From the NCBI GenBank assembly GCA_900541905.1, contig UQLQ01000019.1, positions 1 to 35,855 of the forward strand: a stretch of 35,855 bases of DNA, read 5' to 3'. Below the pieces are notes generated by a model. That model saw only the letters and a list, made by a program, of their open reading frames with translations. It was not told where the DNA came from and did not search any database. Both the position numbers and the translations under genes were made by a program. Source of the DNA: an uncultured Oscillospiraceae bacterium (GTDB lineage Bacteria; Bacillota; Clostridia; Oscillospirales; Acutalibacteraceae). Within the stretch, counting starts at the first letter, position 1, and each line of letters starts with the position of its first letter. Positions 15,680-22,538 of this stretch are shown one piece after another.

Positions 15680-16460
15680 AGAATTCTATATCCGGTTCTT
15701 TTATATCATATTGTTTTTCTATTGTCTTATCACTATACAATATCCCATAAGTATCACATGCAATTTTATAATTATCCTGACATGACAGACAGGTATCTAT
15801 CAAATATCCGGATTCCTTTGAATATTCTTGCAATCCTCTTTTATAAAATAATTCATGCGCTTCATCTATCACAAATGGAACAATATTGTATCTCAAACAC
15901 TCTTTAAATAAAATCAACCGACCAACTCTACCATTTCCATCTTGAAAAGGGTGTATCTTTTCAAAGTGATAATGAAAGTCAATTAAATCTTCTACTGTTT
16001 TTTTATGATTCATTTCATACACATACAACAAGTGATCCATTTCATCATGGACTTTTTCTGGAGACGTTGTAGTAACCAAATCACCAATCGTATTAGGCTT
16101 CGTCTTATAATCGCCTACTCGGAACCATGAAAGTTTTTCCTGAGATGTCCCATGTTTAATATACCAATGAAACGTTTTTATAATTTCTTCAGTTAAAGGT
16201 TCCTCTGCTATATCTAACATATAATCGAATGCTTGAAAATGATTTTGCGTTTCAATAATATCATCTGTTTTAATCGGTGTGTTATCTTCAGGAAGCAAAG
16301 TTTGTGTTTCAAAAATACTTCTTGTTTGATCTTCTGATAACTTGCTTCCTTCAATCCGGTTTGTATTGTATGCCATATTCACTTGTGTATAATGATATAA
16401 TCTACCTTTAATTTTAAAGTTTTTTTCCTCTAATAACGTTTCATAAATGATATGATTCAT
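15678..16460 (-). CDS. Fic/DOC family protein with N-terminal inhibitory motif
   Basis: 260 residues. The catalytic Fic motif HPFQDGNGR (about residues 165-173) is complete, including the histidine that deprotonates the target side chain and the GNGR that binds nucleotide phosphates. Near residues 34-39, TNRIEG fits the inhibitory [ST]xxxE[GN] motif, whose glutamate blocks ATP binding. The protein is thus a class II, self-inhibited AMP-transferase; some family members also remove AMP. The ATG is 8 bases after GGAG. It is the first gene on the minus-strand side of the oriT-like region, with its own predicted promoter overlapping palindrome R7. It may be an early-expressed modifier of recipient proteins, or a toxin aiding maintenance; the target cannot be seen. 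Confidence 0.85.
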   Translation of the reverse strand: MNHIIYETLLEEKNFKIKGRLYHYTQVNMAYNTNRIEGSKLSEDQTRSIFETQTLLPEDNTPIKTDDIIETQNHFQAFDYMLDIAEEPLTEEIIKTFHWYIKHGTSQEKLSWFRVGDYKTKPNTIGDLVTTTSPEKVHDEMDHLLYVYEMNHKKTVEDLIDFHYHFEKIHPFQDGNGRVGRLILFKECLRYNIVPFVIDEAHELFYKRGLQEYSKESGYLIDTCLSCQDNYKIACDTYGILYSDKTIEKQYDIKEPDIEF

Positions 16461-16496
16461 AGTTCAATCTCCATATTAGGATAATTAGTTACATTT

Positions 16497-16524
16497 ATTA
16501 TACAACTTCTGGCCATGTTGTCCA
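16497..16524 (-). promoter_or_regulatory. predicted promoter of the Fic gene, overlapping palindrome R7
   Basis: On the minus strand TGGACA (16524-16519) and TATAAT (16502-16497) are 16 bases apart. The -35 box lies inside palindrome R7 and exists only because R7 departs from the consensus (GGAC in place of GGCC). A protein bound to R7 would cover the promoter. The Fic start is about 36 bp downstream. Confidence 0.5.
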
Positions 16525-16530
16525 GAAGTT
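16504..16530. repeat. palindromic repeat R7 (divergent copy)
   Basis: Arms AACTTCTGG / CCAGAAGTT: both arms carry the paired change C-G to T-A at position 7, so symmetry is kept, while the centre has diverged. It overlaps the predicted Fic promoter. Confidence 0.8.
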
Positions 16531-16812
16531 AAAGCTGAAATTTTTTCTTTATTGAAACGCGATTTTGGGGACTGCCCCCAAAAAGTTTACTTTTACTGCG
16601 GTAAAAGTAAAGAGCATAAGGGAAATCTGTGCCCAAACAGGGCAAAAAACTAGGCAGTGCCTAGTGATTTCATGGGAACATCTTTTTTATTTTTGATATA
16701 CATTTGATATACGTTTTTTTAACTTGTTATCAGTTTGATATACATTTGTGATATACATATGATATACATTTATGAACAAAAAACTTTCGTATTACAAATG
16801 ATATACATTTAC
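16531..16812. other. gene-free region with stem-loops and iterons: candidate origin of transfer and/or replication
   Basis: The stretch 16461-16856 holds no gene. Four inverted repeats follow one another: TTTTGGGG/CCCCAAAA (16563-16583), TTTACTTTTAC/GTAAAAGTAAA (16586-16611, 4-nt loop), TGCCC/GGGCA (16630-16644) and ACTAGGCA/TGCCTAGT (16649-16665). Then come six 11-bp direct repeats (16695-16810), and palindromes R7 and R8 bound the region. Inverted repeats beside direct repeats, next to relaxase and ribbon-helix-helix genes and at the edge of the transfer operon, are typical of oriT. The direct repeats would also suit a replication origin. The nick site itself I cannot place. Confidence 0.6.
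16695..16810. repeat. six 11-bp iterons, consensus GATATACATTT
   Basis: Copies start at 16695, 16706, 16737, 16750, 16761 and 16800. Four are exact; the second reads GATATACGTTT and the fourth GATATACATAT. Copies 1-2 and 4-5 are in direct tandem with an 11-bp period, about one helical turn, as expected for cooperative binding of a small DNA-binding protein on one face of the helix. Confidence 0.85.
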
Positions 16813-16841
16813 AACTTCCGGCCATGGTGGCCGGAAGTTGT
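16811..16841. repeat. palindromic repeat R8, terminator-like on the plus strand
   Basis: Core 16813-16839 with perfect consensus arms. On the plus strand it is followed by TTGTTTTTT, so it has the form of an intrinsic terminator for any rightward transcript leaving the iteron region. It lies 16 bp past the stop of the membrane coiled-coil gene. Confidence 0.85.
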
Positions 16842-16856
16842 TTTTTCTTAAACATT

Positions 16857-17843
16857 CTACTGCGATATAGAAGCATGATAATTTTGGTTAGTTTGGTCAA
16901 TTAAGTTTTCATATTCAGTAATCTTATTTTTATTATCCTGAATCAACTTTTCTGTACTTTCAATTAAAGATTTGTTTTTTTCTATCATTTCTTCTGTTTC
17001 TGCAATTTCAACACTGGTCTGATATTTCTTACTTTCTTCTAGCTCCTGATTTTTTGTTTTAATATTTTCAATTTTTTCATTTAAAGCGTTATTTTCATTT
17101 TCAAGTGTTTGGATTTCATTTTTATATTCTTCAATTGCCAGCAACATTCGCTGCTGTAAATATCCCTCCTTGGTTTTAGCTTGAATTTCATCCACAACTG
17201 TAATTTTATCTCTGGCAGCATAAAGCCTTGTAAGTTGATTTTGGTATTTTTCATCAGCAATCTGTATATAAAACGATAGCTGACCCCAATCATCAGGCGC
17301 TTCCATCTGTACTACAAAATAATCTTGTTCCTGAACAATTGCTTTTGTTTTCACTTGTTTTTCATTTTTATTTGTTTTTACATAACAAGCGATATTATAT
17401 TGTTTACCACTCTCAAATGTAATATTATTGATTTCCAATTCTATTTCAGCAATCTTTTGCGTTGGAGAATAATCCCACCGCATAATTTTGATCGTATTTC
17501 CATCTGCCATTTTTATGGTTTGATGCAGTTCGGTTGAGCGATAAGCAACTCCTCCCGGAAAAATAGACTGAGAATTAAAGAAAAAAATATAACCTCCCAA
17601 TGTAAAAATTAAAAAACTCCAAAACAATGTTGTTCGGAGTTTTTTGCCTTTTGCCAATTTGACTGCGGTTTCTAATTTTTGTATCGCTATAAATTTTTTC
17701 TTTGCATTTTTTTCATTTTCTTTGACTTCCGGTACATTCGATAATCCATAAGTATCAAATAAATCAGTTGAATGTTCATAAATGCCTTTTTTATCTTCAT
17801 TTTCTTTATTTTTATTATGGGATTTTGATTTTTTAAATAGCAA
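16857..17843 (-). CDS. membrane-anchored coiled-coil protein of the transfer operon
   Basis: 328 residues, starting with TTG closely preceded by AGGGGGTGAG. A polar N-terminus (about 70 residues) is followed by one membrane span (TTLFWSFLIFTLGGYIFFF, near 72-90). Next comes a beta-rich, probably extracytoplasmic domain (about 95-215; IKIMRWDYSPTQKIAEIELE, YFVVQMEAPDDWGQLSFYIQ). A long coiled coil (about 225-325) ends the protein. I recognise no family. Its place directly after the VirB8-like gene, and the single-span topology, suggest a structural part of the type IV secretion channel. The coiled coil could reach across the thick wall of a Gram-positive cell. Confidence 0.6.
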   Translation of the reverse strand: MLFKKSKSHNKNKENEDKKGIYEHSTDLFDTYGLSNVPEVKENEKNAKKKFIAIQKLETAVKLAKGKKLRTTLFWSFLIFTLGGYIFFFNSQSIFPGGVAYRSTELHQTIKMADGNTIKIMRWDYSPTQKIAEIELEINNITFESGKQYNIACYVKTNKNEKQVKTKAIVQEQDYFVVQMEAPDDWGQLSFYIQIADEKYQNQLTRLYAARDKITVVDEIQAKTKEGYLQQRMLLAIEEYKNEIQTLENENNALNEKIENIKTKNQELEESKKYQTSVEIAETEEMIEKNKSLIESTEKLIQDNKNKITEYENLIDQTNQNYHASISQ

Positions 17844-17862
17844 TTACTCACCCCCTAGAAAA

Positions 17863-18474
17863 CTACGCTGTTTTAAAATCTTGCAAACTAATCCCTTCAC
17901 CTACCTTTATGCCAGCCACTTGCCACTTCTGCAACTCAGAATTATATTGAGCTTCTATTTCATATACATTGGGTTGTGTAACACTTCCCCATTTTTCAGA
18001 TTCCATTGAAACGGTACAAAATACCAACACTCTGGCTTCTGTATCTGTCAGTTTAGAATAAAAAGTATCTTGTATATCTATTGACTGTCTGTATTCTGAT
18101 GATACAGAAGTCAGATTACTAATATAAAATTCATATTCTTTCGTCACATAATCTTTCAATTTTGCATATCTGTCACCGCTGGGATGAGCATCATCAATCG
18201 TATAAAAAGTTTCCAGCATATATGTAATATCGTTTATTACTGTATCTATTTTGTTAGCTTGTGCACCTTTCAGCTCATTCTGTACTGAGCTTAATTGAGA
18301 TGATAAATCATCTATCGTTTGTTCATGTATATTACAAACCAACTCTTGGTCATTTAAAGTGTAAGCTTCTTTATACCTCTGTAATTCCATGTGATTAAAA
18401 ATACTTATAACAATGATTCCAACTGTAATAACTGCTAAAACAATTGATACCCATATCCAAATATTTTTCTTCAT
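17863..18474 (-). CDS. VirB8-like type IV secretion assembly protein
   Basis: 203 residues: a membrane span right at the N-terminus (WIWVSIVLAVITVGIIVISI, residues 6-25), a short coiled coil (DDLSSQLSSVQNELKG, about 54-69), then a C-terminal domain of mixed helix and strand (LETFYTIDDAHPSGDRYAKL, ARVLVFCTVSMES, NVYEIEAQYNSELQKWQVAG). A short cytoplasmic tail, one span and an NTF2-like extracytoplasmic domain is the layout of VirB8/TcpC-type scaffolds. The assignment rests on topology and context, since sequence identity in this family is low. GAGAGG precedes the ATG; the gene follows the small gene at 18477 without a real gap. Confidence 0.5.
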   Translation of the reverse strand: MKKNIWIWVSIVLAVITVGIIVISIFNHMELQRYKEAYTLNDQELVCNIHEQTIDDLSSQLSSVQNELKGAQANKIDTVINDITYMLETFYTIDDAHPSGDRYAKLKDYVTKEYEFYISNLTSVSSEYRQSIDIQDTFYSKLTDTEARVLVFCTVSMESEKWGSVTQPNVYEIEAQYNSELQKWQVAGIKVGEGISLQDFKTA

Positions 18475-18476
18475 AG

Positions 18477-18677
18477 TTACCTCTCATAATAATTCTCTCT
18501 TCCTCTTTCTCTTTTTTCATCTTGGAGTTTTGTTAATTTTAACTTTATATTTTCTTCATCTGAAACTATGATTTGTTGTTTGAATATTTCTATATTGCTA
18601 TCCTCAAGAAATTCTTTTTCTGTCTGTGTTTTTGGTATTTCCTTTTCATAACATATCAGTTTATCTTTTACTTCCAT
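18477..18677 (-). CDS. small charged hypothetical protein
   Basis: 66 residues, 40% charged, no membrane span or known motif (for example LICYEKEIPKTQTEKEFLED). GAGG lies 7 bases before the ATG. It sits between ssb and the VirB8-like gene with gaps of 10 and 2 bp, so it is surely co-transcribed and coupled. Function unknown. Confidence 0.55.
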   Translation of the reverse strand: MEVKDKLICYEKEIPKTQTEKEFLEDSNIEIFKQQIIVSDEENIKLKLTKLQDEKRERGRENYYER

Positions 18678-18687
18678 AATTCAACCT

Positions 18688-19143
18688 CTAAATAAAATCA
18701 TCATAATCAGAAATATCATCTGAAAAATTATTGACTTCTTCTGTTAATACAGCCTCGTCCGGATTATCAGGTTTTGGCGGCTCAAAGGAATTACTCTCAG
18801 TTACAGATTTTTCCTCTTTTTTATTTCCATCACAAAAATGAATTTCGTTTACCAAACCATAAACTTCTTTGCATTTTTTATGATTCTTATCTAAATAATA
18901 GTTTTCTTCCAAAGATGCTTCCACTAACATCAGCTGCCCCTTTTGATAGTATTTCACAATATGCTCTGCTCTCTCGTTATACGCTGTAAATCTCTGAAAA
19001 TTCGTGATTCTTTCTCCATCTTCATTTTTTAGTTTACTGTCTGATGCCAATGTAAAATTAACTACAGGTGTATTTTTGTTTTTTGTGTAATTCAAAACAG
19101 GATCTTCCGTTAATCTTCCTTGATAAATTAACTTATTCATCAT
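18688..19143 (-). CDS. ssb: single-stranded DNA-binding protein
   Basis: About 151 residues. The N-terminus MNKLIYQGRLTEDPVLNYTK, VVNFTLASD and NFQRFTAYNERAEHIVKYYQ KGQ form the OB fold of bacterial SSB. A polar linker follows, and the acidic tail ends DYDDFI, a variant of the usual DDDIPF tip that recruits replication and repair proteins. Element-borne SSBs cover the single strand after transfer. An ATG at 19152 is closer to the ribosome binding site than usual; the ATG pair at 19143/19140 lies nine bases after AAGGAA and is preferred. Three tandem palindromes separate it from topB. Confidence 0.85.
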   Translation of the reverse strand: MMNKLIYQGRLTEDPVLNYTKNKNTPVVNFTLASDSKLKNEDGERITNFQRFTAYNERAEHIVKYYQKGQLMLVEASLEENYYLDKNHKKCKEVYGLVNEIHFCDGNKKEEKSVTESNSFEPPKPDNPDEAVLTEEVNNFSDDISDYDDFI

Positions 19144-19181
19144 AACAATCATTTCCTTTCAAAATAAATATCAAGTATTCC

Positions 19182-19208
19182 AACTTCCGGCTATGGTGGC
19201 CGAAAGTT
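19182..19208. repeat. palindromic repeat R9 (tandem array copy 1)
   Basis: Arms AACTTCCGGCT / GGCCGAAAGTT; first of three copies at exact 38-bp intervals between ssb and topB. Confidence 0.9.
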
Positions 19209-19219
19209 AATTCTTTTCC

Positions 19220-19246
19220 AACTTCCGGCCATGGTGACCGAAAGTT
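19220..19246. repeat. palindromic repeat R10 (tandem array copy 2)
   Basis: Arms AACTTCCGGCC / GACCGAAAGTT; second copy of the 38-bp array. Its differences from the consensus form G-U pairs in the mRNA sense. Confidence 0.9.
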
Positions 19247-19257
19247 AATTCTCTTCC

Positions 19258-19284
19258 AACTTCCGGCCATGGTGGCCGGAAGTT
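19258..19284. repeat. palindromic repeat R11 (tandem array copy 3)
   Basis: Perfect consensus arms AACTTCCGGCC / GGCCGGAAGTT; third copy of the array, overlapping the stop codon of topB (19283-19285). Confidence 0.9.
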
Positions 19285-21385
19285 ATTTTGTGAATTCAAT
19301 ATTGTATTTATGAAATGGTTTACCAAATTCAATTGTTATATATCCATCAAAAGTTTTTCCTGATTTTCCTTTTAGCCCTTTTATTAAAACAGGTTTATTC
19401 AACAGAAATTTTTGCGCTGTTGCTTTGGTAATGGTTTTGCCCATGCTTCCCAAATATTTATCCTGTTTCCAAAGAGTAAAAGTACATCCTGATTTATAAT
19501 TGCTGCAATAAAAGGACTTCTTATTTTCATATACAGGACTTTTACAGAATGGACATTCTCCTATTATCTCTTTTTCTATTCTAATTTGTTCCAACTCAAT
19601 ATTGTTCTTGGAAAAGATAATTTTATTTAGTTCTTCTTTTATTTTCATAAGCATTCCGGCTACTGTTTCTTTCCCTGTATAAATGTTTTTTAATATCTGA
19701 TTGAGATAAACTGTTTTTTCTTTATATAAATCAATACCTAATGTATTTAACCTGTCTATCAGATACTCTCCCATATCTTCTAACATATATACTCCGGATT
19801 TTTCTGAAATGTATTTATTTTTCTTGGCATTTTCAATAATTTGTGTTCTTGTTGCTTCTGTTCCTATCTCGATACCGTTAAAAAGTTTCCTATAAGCCTC
19901 ATCGTCAGACACTTTTTCGGTACGGAAAGGATTTTTCAAATAATTACTTAATGTTTCCGTTGTATATCGTTTAGGAGGAGAAGTTTCTTTTGACACTGCT
20001 TGAAAATTCACGGAAAGTTTTTCGCCTTTTGATAAAGGAGGTAACTGTTTTTCTTTGGTTAACGCTTCATATTTTAAAAAGCCTTGTTCTAAAACGGAAA
20101 TTCCTTTTAACTTAAATTCCTCCAGCAAACAATTTTCTTTATCTACCGTCATAATCAAAAGTTCTGTTTGATTTATTTTACATTCTTCACTGCAAAAAAC
20201 CGCCAAAAATCTATTTTTAATTGTTCCATATACTTTTTCTTCCTCTTCTGACAAATTTGACGGTATTTTATAGGTAGGAGTAATTGCTGAATGGCTTTCT
20301 ATTTTTGTATCATCAAAAATAGACTTCTTATCCTTAAACACAACATCGTAGCCTAATTTCAAAAAAGTTTCAAGGACATTTTGAATGGTACTTTTTTCAT
20401 TTTCCGCAAGATATTCTGTGTTTGTTCTTGGATACGTAACATAACCTTGTTCATATAATTTTTGAATAATTGCAAGACTTGTTTTCATTGACATCTTATA
20501 TTTCTTTCCTAATACTCCCTGCAATTTCGATAAAGAAAATAATTTTGGGCTTCTTTGAATTATGGTTTTGCTCGATATATCTTTTACTATGGTATTACCG
20601 CAGTTTAATTTGTTAACGTAATCCTGTGCTCCCTTACTATCTTCTGAACCAAATGCCTTTTGACTGGTTAATGTGACTTGTATCCCATTCTTTTGATATG
20701 TACCCTCCGGCTGTAAATATTTTTCTGCAACAAAATTTCTGATTTCCATTTCCCTGTCGTAAATCGTTTTTACAATCGGAATCAACACTCTGCCTACTCT
20801 GAATAAATGCCCTGCTTTTATTGTTACATATCTTGATAAATTAATTCCAAATAACCAATCCATGTAGGTGCGTGCATATCCTTCCATAGCTAACGCATTG
20901 TATTCAGTATCATTCTTTAATTTTTTTAATCCACTGCGAATAGAAAACTCTGTTTGTTCCGGCAGCCATAATCTTTTAATCGGTTTTTGCTGCTTTAAAC
21001 CAAATCGAAAGATATTGCGTATAATGATTTCTCCTTCTCTGTCTGCATCACCGCAATGAATGATTTCTGTTACTTCGGATGAATTCATTAGATTTCTTAA
21101 AATTTCAAACTGTTTTTTGATTCCTTGGTCTGCTTGAAGCTTATATTCAAATTTTTCCGGAATAAAAGGAAGAATATCTAAAGTCCATTTATTGTCTTTC
21201 GCAGAAGTTGCAGTATATTCCTCTATATCTTTTAGTTGAAACAGATGGCCAAAAGCAAAAGAAACAAAATATCCCTTTCCTTCATAGTAGCCCTGTTGCT
21301 TAGTAAAATGATTTTCTTCATTTAAGGCTTTTACAATGTTCATGGCCAAACTTGGCTTTTCTGCTATGATTAGCTTTTTTGACAT
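19283..21385 (-). CDS. topB: DNA topoisomerase III (type IA)
   Basis: 700 residues, the usual length for element-borne TopB. The TOPRIM domain opens with LIIAEKPSLAMNIVKALN (residues 5-22) and has the metal-binding DADREGE near 115-121. The active-site tyrosine is in QGYVTYPRTNTEYL near residue 317. RVGRVLIPIV corresponds to the VGRVQTPTL segment of type IA enzymes. The C-terminus has a four-cysteine zinc ribbon (CPFC near 608, then C and C within SFYCSNYKSGC), followed by a second DNA-binding motif. Topoisomerase III unlinks single-stranded DNA during element replication or transfer. GGAAGTGAG precedes the ATG. It is followed by three palindromes and ssb. Confidence 0.95.
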   Translation of the reverse strand: MSKKLIIAEKPSLAMNIVKALNEENHFTKQQGYYEGKGYFVSFAFGHLFQLKDIEEYTATSAKDNKWTLDILPFIPEKFEYKLQADQGIKKQFEILRNLMNSSEVTEIIHCGDADREGEIIIRNIFRFGLKQQKPIKRLWLPEQTEFSIRSGLKKLKNDTEYNALAMEGYARTYMDWLFGINLSRYVTIKAGHLFRVGRVLIPIVKTIYDREMEIRNFVAEKYLQPEGTYQKNGIQVTLTSQKAFGSEDSKGAQDYVNKLNCGNTIVKDISSKTIIQRSPKLFSLSKLQGVLGKKYKMSMKTSLAIIQKLYEQGYVTYPRTNTEYLAENEKSTIQNVLETFLKLGYDVVFKDKKSIFDDTKIESHSAITPTYKIPSNLSEEEEKVYGTIKNRFLAVFCSEECKINQTELLIMTVDKENCLLEEFKLKGISVLEQGFLKYEALTKEKQLPPLSKGEKLSVNFQAVSKETSPPKRYTTETLSNYLKNPFRTEKVSDDEAYRKLFNGIEIGTEATRTQIIENAKKNKYISEKSGVYMLEDMGEYLIDRLNTLGIDLYKEKTVYLNQILKNIYTGKETVAGMLMKIKEELNKIIFSKNNIELEQIRIEKEIIGECPFCKSPVYENKKSFYCSNYKSGCTFTLWKQDKYLGSMGKTITKATAQKFLLNKPVLIKGLKGKSGKTFDGYITIEFGKPFHKYNIEFTK

Positions 21386-21397
21386 TCACTCACTTCC

Positions 21398-22537
21398 TTA
21401 TTTCAAATATGGTTCAGGATCAACAGGTACACCACCAATATGCAGCTCAAAATGCAAATGATTTCCGGTAGACCAGCCCGTTGTTCCAATTGTTCCAATC
21501 ACTTCTCCTTGCTTCACCTCTTGTCCTACTGTCACATAACAAGTTGTCATATGTGCATATCGTGTTACAGAACCGTCACTATGTAAAATATAGCAATGAT
21601 TCCCGTAATTTCCACATCTGCCGCAGGAGCAATAGCCACTTTTAGGGTAGTTATTCGGACAAGAATTATAAGCAACGGTAACAGTCCCGTCTTTCGCCGC
21701 AACAATCTGTTCCCCTGAACTTCCATCCGAAATATCTATTCCGTTATGGCTGCTGCCCCATCTGGAGCCAAAACCGGAGGTAATTGTCGTAATAGTCGGA
21801 ACCGGCCACATATAACCACTACCAGAAACACCACCCGAAACAATTTCTCCTCCGCCTTGACTTTGCTGCCCATCTGCGTTTCCGAAATTTTGATAACTGG
21901 CATATACCTTTTGAACATATGCTTTGGTTTCTCCATATGGAATTTTTTCATAAATCAAATCAATACCATCGGAGGAATAAAGAGAATTAGAAAGCCATCC
22001 CTGTACTGCAAACGGTCCGGCATTGTATGCTGCCGCCCATGTTTTAATAGAAGCCTGTGGAAACATGTCTTTTATATATTTACAATATCTTACTCCATAC
22101 TTAATATTCACTTCCGGTTCTAATATATTATCAAAAGTATACCCATCATCATCTTCTCCGTCTAAAGCAAACTGTTTTTTCATTTCCTCAAATGTCGCCG
22201 GCATAATCTGCATTAATCCTTTTGCTCCTGCAGGTGATGAAGCATTTGAATTAAAATTGGATTCTGTCTCAATGATTGCATAGATAAATGCAGGTTCCAA
22301 ACCATATTTTATGGAATATTTTAAAACTTCTTCTCTGTATTCATTGATTGCAGAATTAGAAGAAGAGTCTCCTCCGGTAGATCCCTGCTGTGCAGCGCCT
22401 ACAATTACTACTACAAGAATAATAACTATCACTCCACTGAACAGAATCGCAACCGAAGAACAACCAAGTCCTGCTAAGATTCTTCTGATTCGTTTCATCA
22501 ATAACTGTGAGGTGCTTGCTGATGTGTTTACACTCAT
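21398..22537 (-). CDS. SLT lysozyme-like / M23 peptidase cell-wall hydrolase (CD1108-like)
   Basis: 379 residues from the ATG at 22537, directly after the virB4 stop; the longer frame overlapping virB4 is rejected. A short cytoplasmic tail is followed by a membrane span (VAILFSGVIVIILVVVIVGA, about 29-48). A lytic transglycosylase domain has IIETESNFN (catalytic Glu near 87), GLMQIMP near 103 and AAYNAGP near 160. A linker rich in G/S/Q leads to a LytM/M23 domain with HNGID, YAHM and HLHFE (zinc ligands) near 280-365. Bifunctional wall hydrolases of this layout follow virB4 in Gram-positive conjugative elements and open peptidoglycan for the channel. An extra cysteine-rich insert (CSCGRC) sits within the M23 domain. 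Confidence 0.9.
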   Translation of the reverse strand: MSVNTSASTSQLLMKRIRRILAGLGCSSVAILFSGVIVIILVVVIVGAAQQGSTGGDSSSNSAINEYREEVLKYSIKYGLEPAFIYAIIETESNFNSNASSPAGAKGLMQIMPATFEEMKKQFALDGEDDDGYTFDNILEPEVNIKYGVRYCKYIKDMFPQASIKTWAAAYNAGPFAVQGWLSNSLYSSDGIDLIYEKIPYGETKAYVQKVYASYQNFGNADGQQSQGGGEIVSGGVSGSGYMWPVPTITTITSGFGSRWGSSHNGIDISDGSSGEQIVAAKDGTVTVAYNSCPNNYPKSGYCSCGRCGNYGNHCYILHSDGSVTRYAHMTTCYVTVGQEVKQGEVIGTIGTTGWSTGNHLHFELHIGGVPVDPEPYLK

Positions 22538-22538
22538 A

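Noticed and set aside
12544..16839. All palindromes as intrinsic terminators
   Set aside because: Only R1 (minus strand) and R8 (plus strand) are followed by a U-run; the other copies lack one.
19182..19284. Three evenly spaced repeats that look like a short CRISPR array
   Set aside because: The spacers are only 11 bp and nearly identical, the repeat is a full palindrome found singly elsewhere, and no cas genes are present.
12544..19284. A perfect Kozak-like GCCACCATGG in the centre of the palindromes on the minus strand
   Set aside because: The element is bacterial. The match follows from the palindrome centre, and no conserved frame starts at these ATGs.
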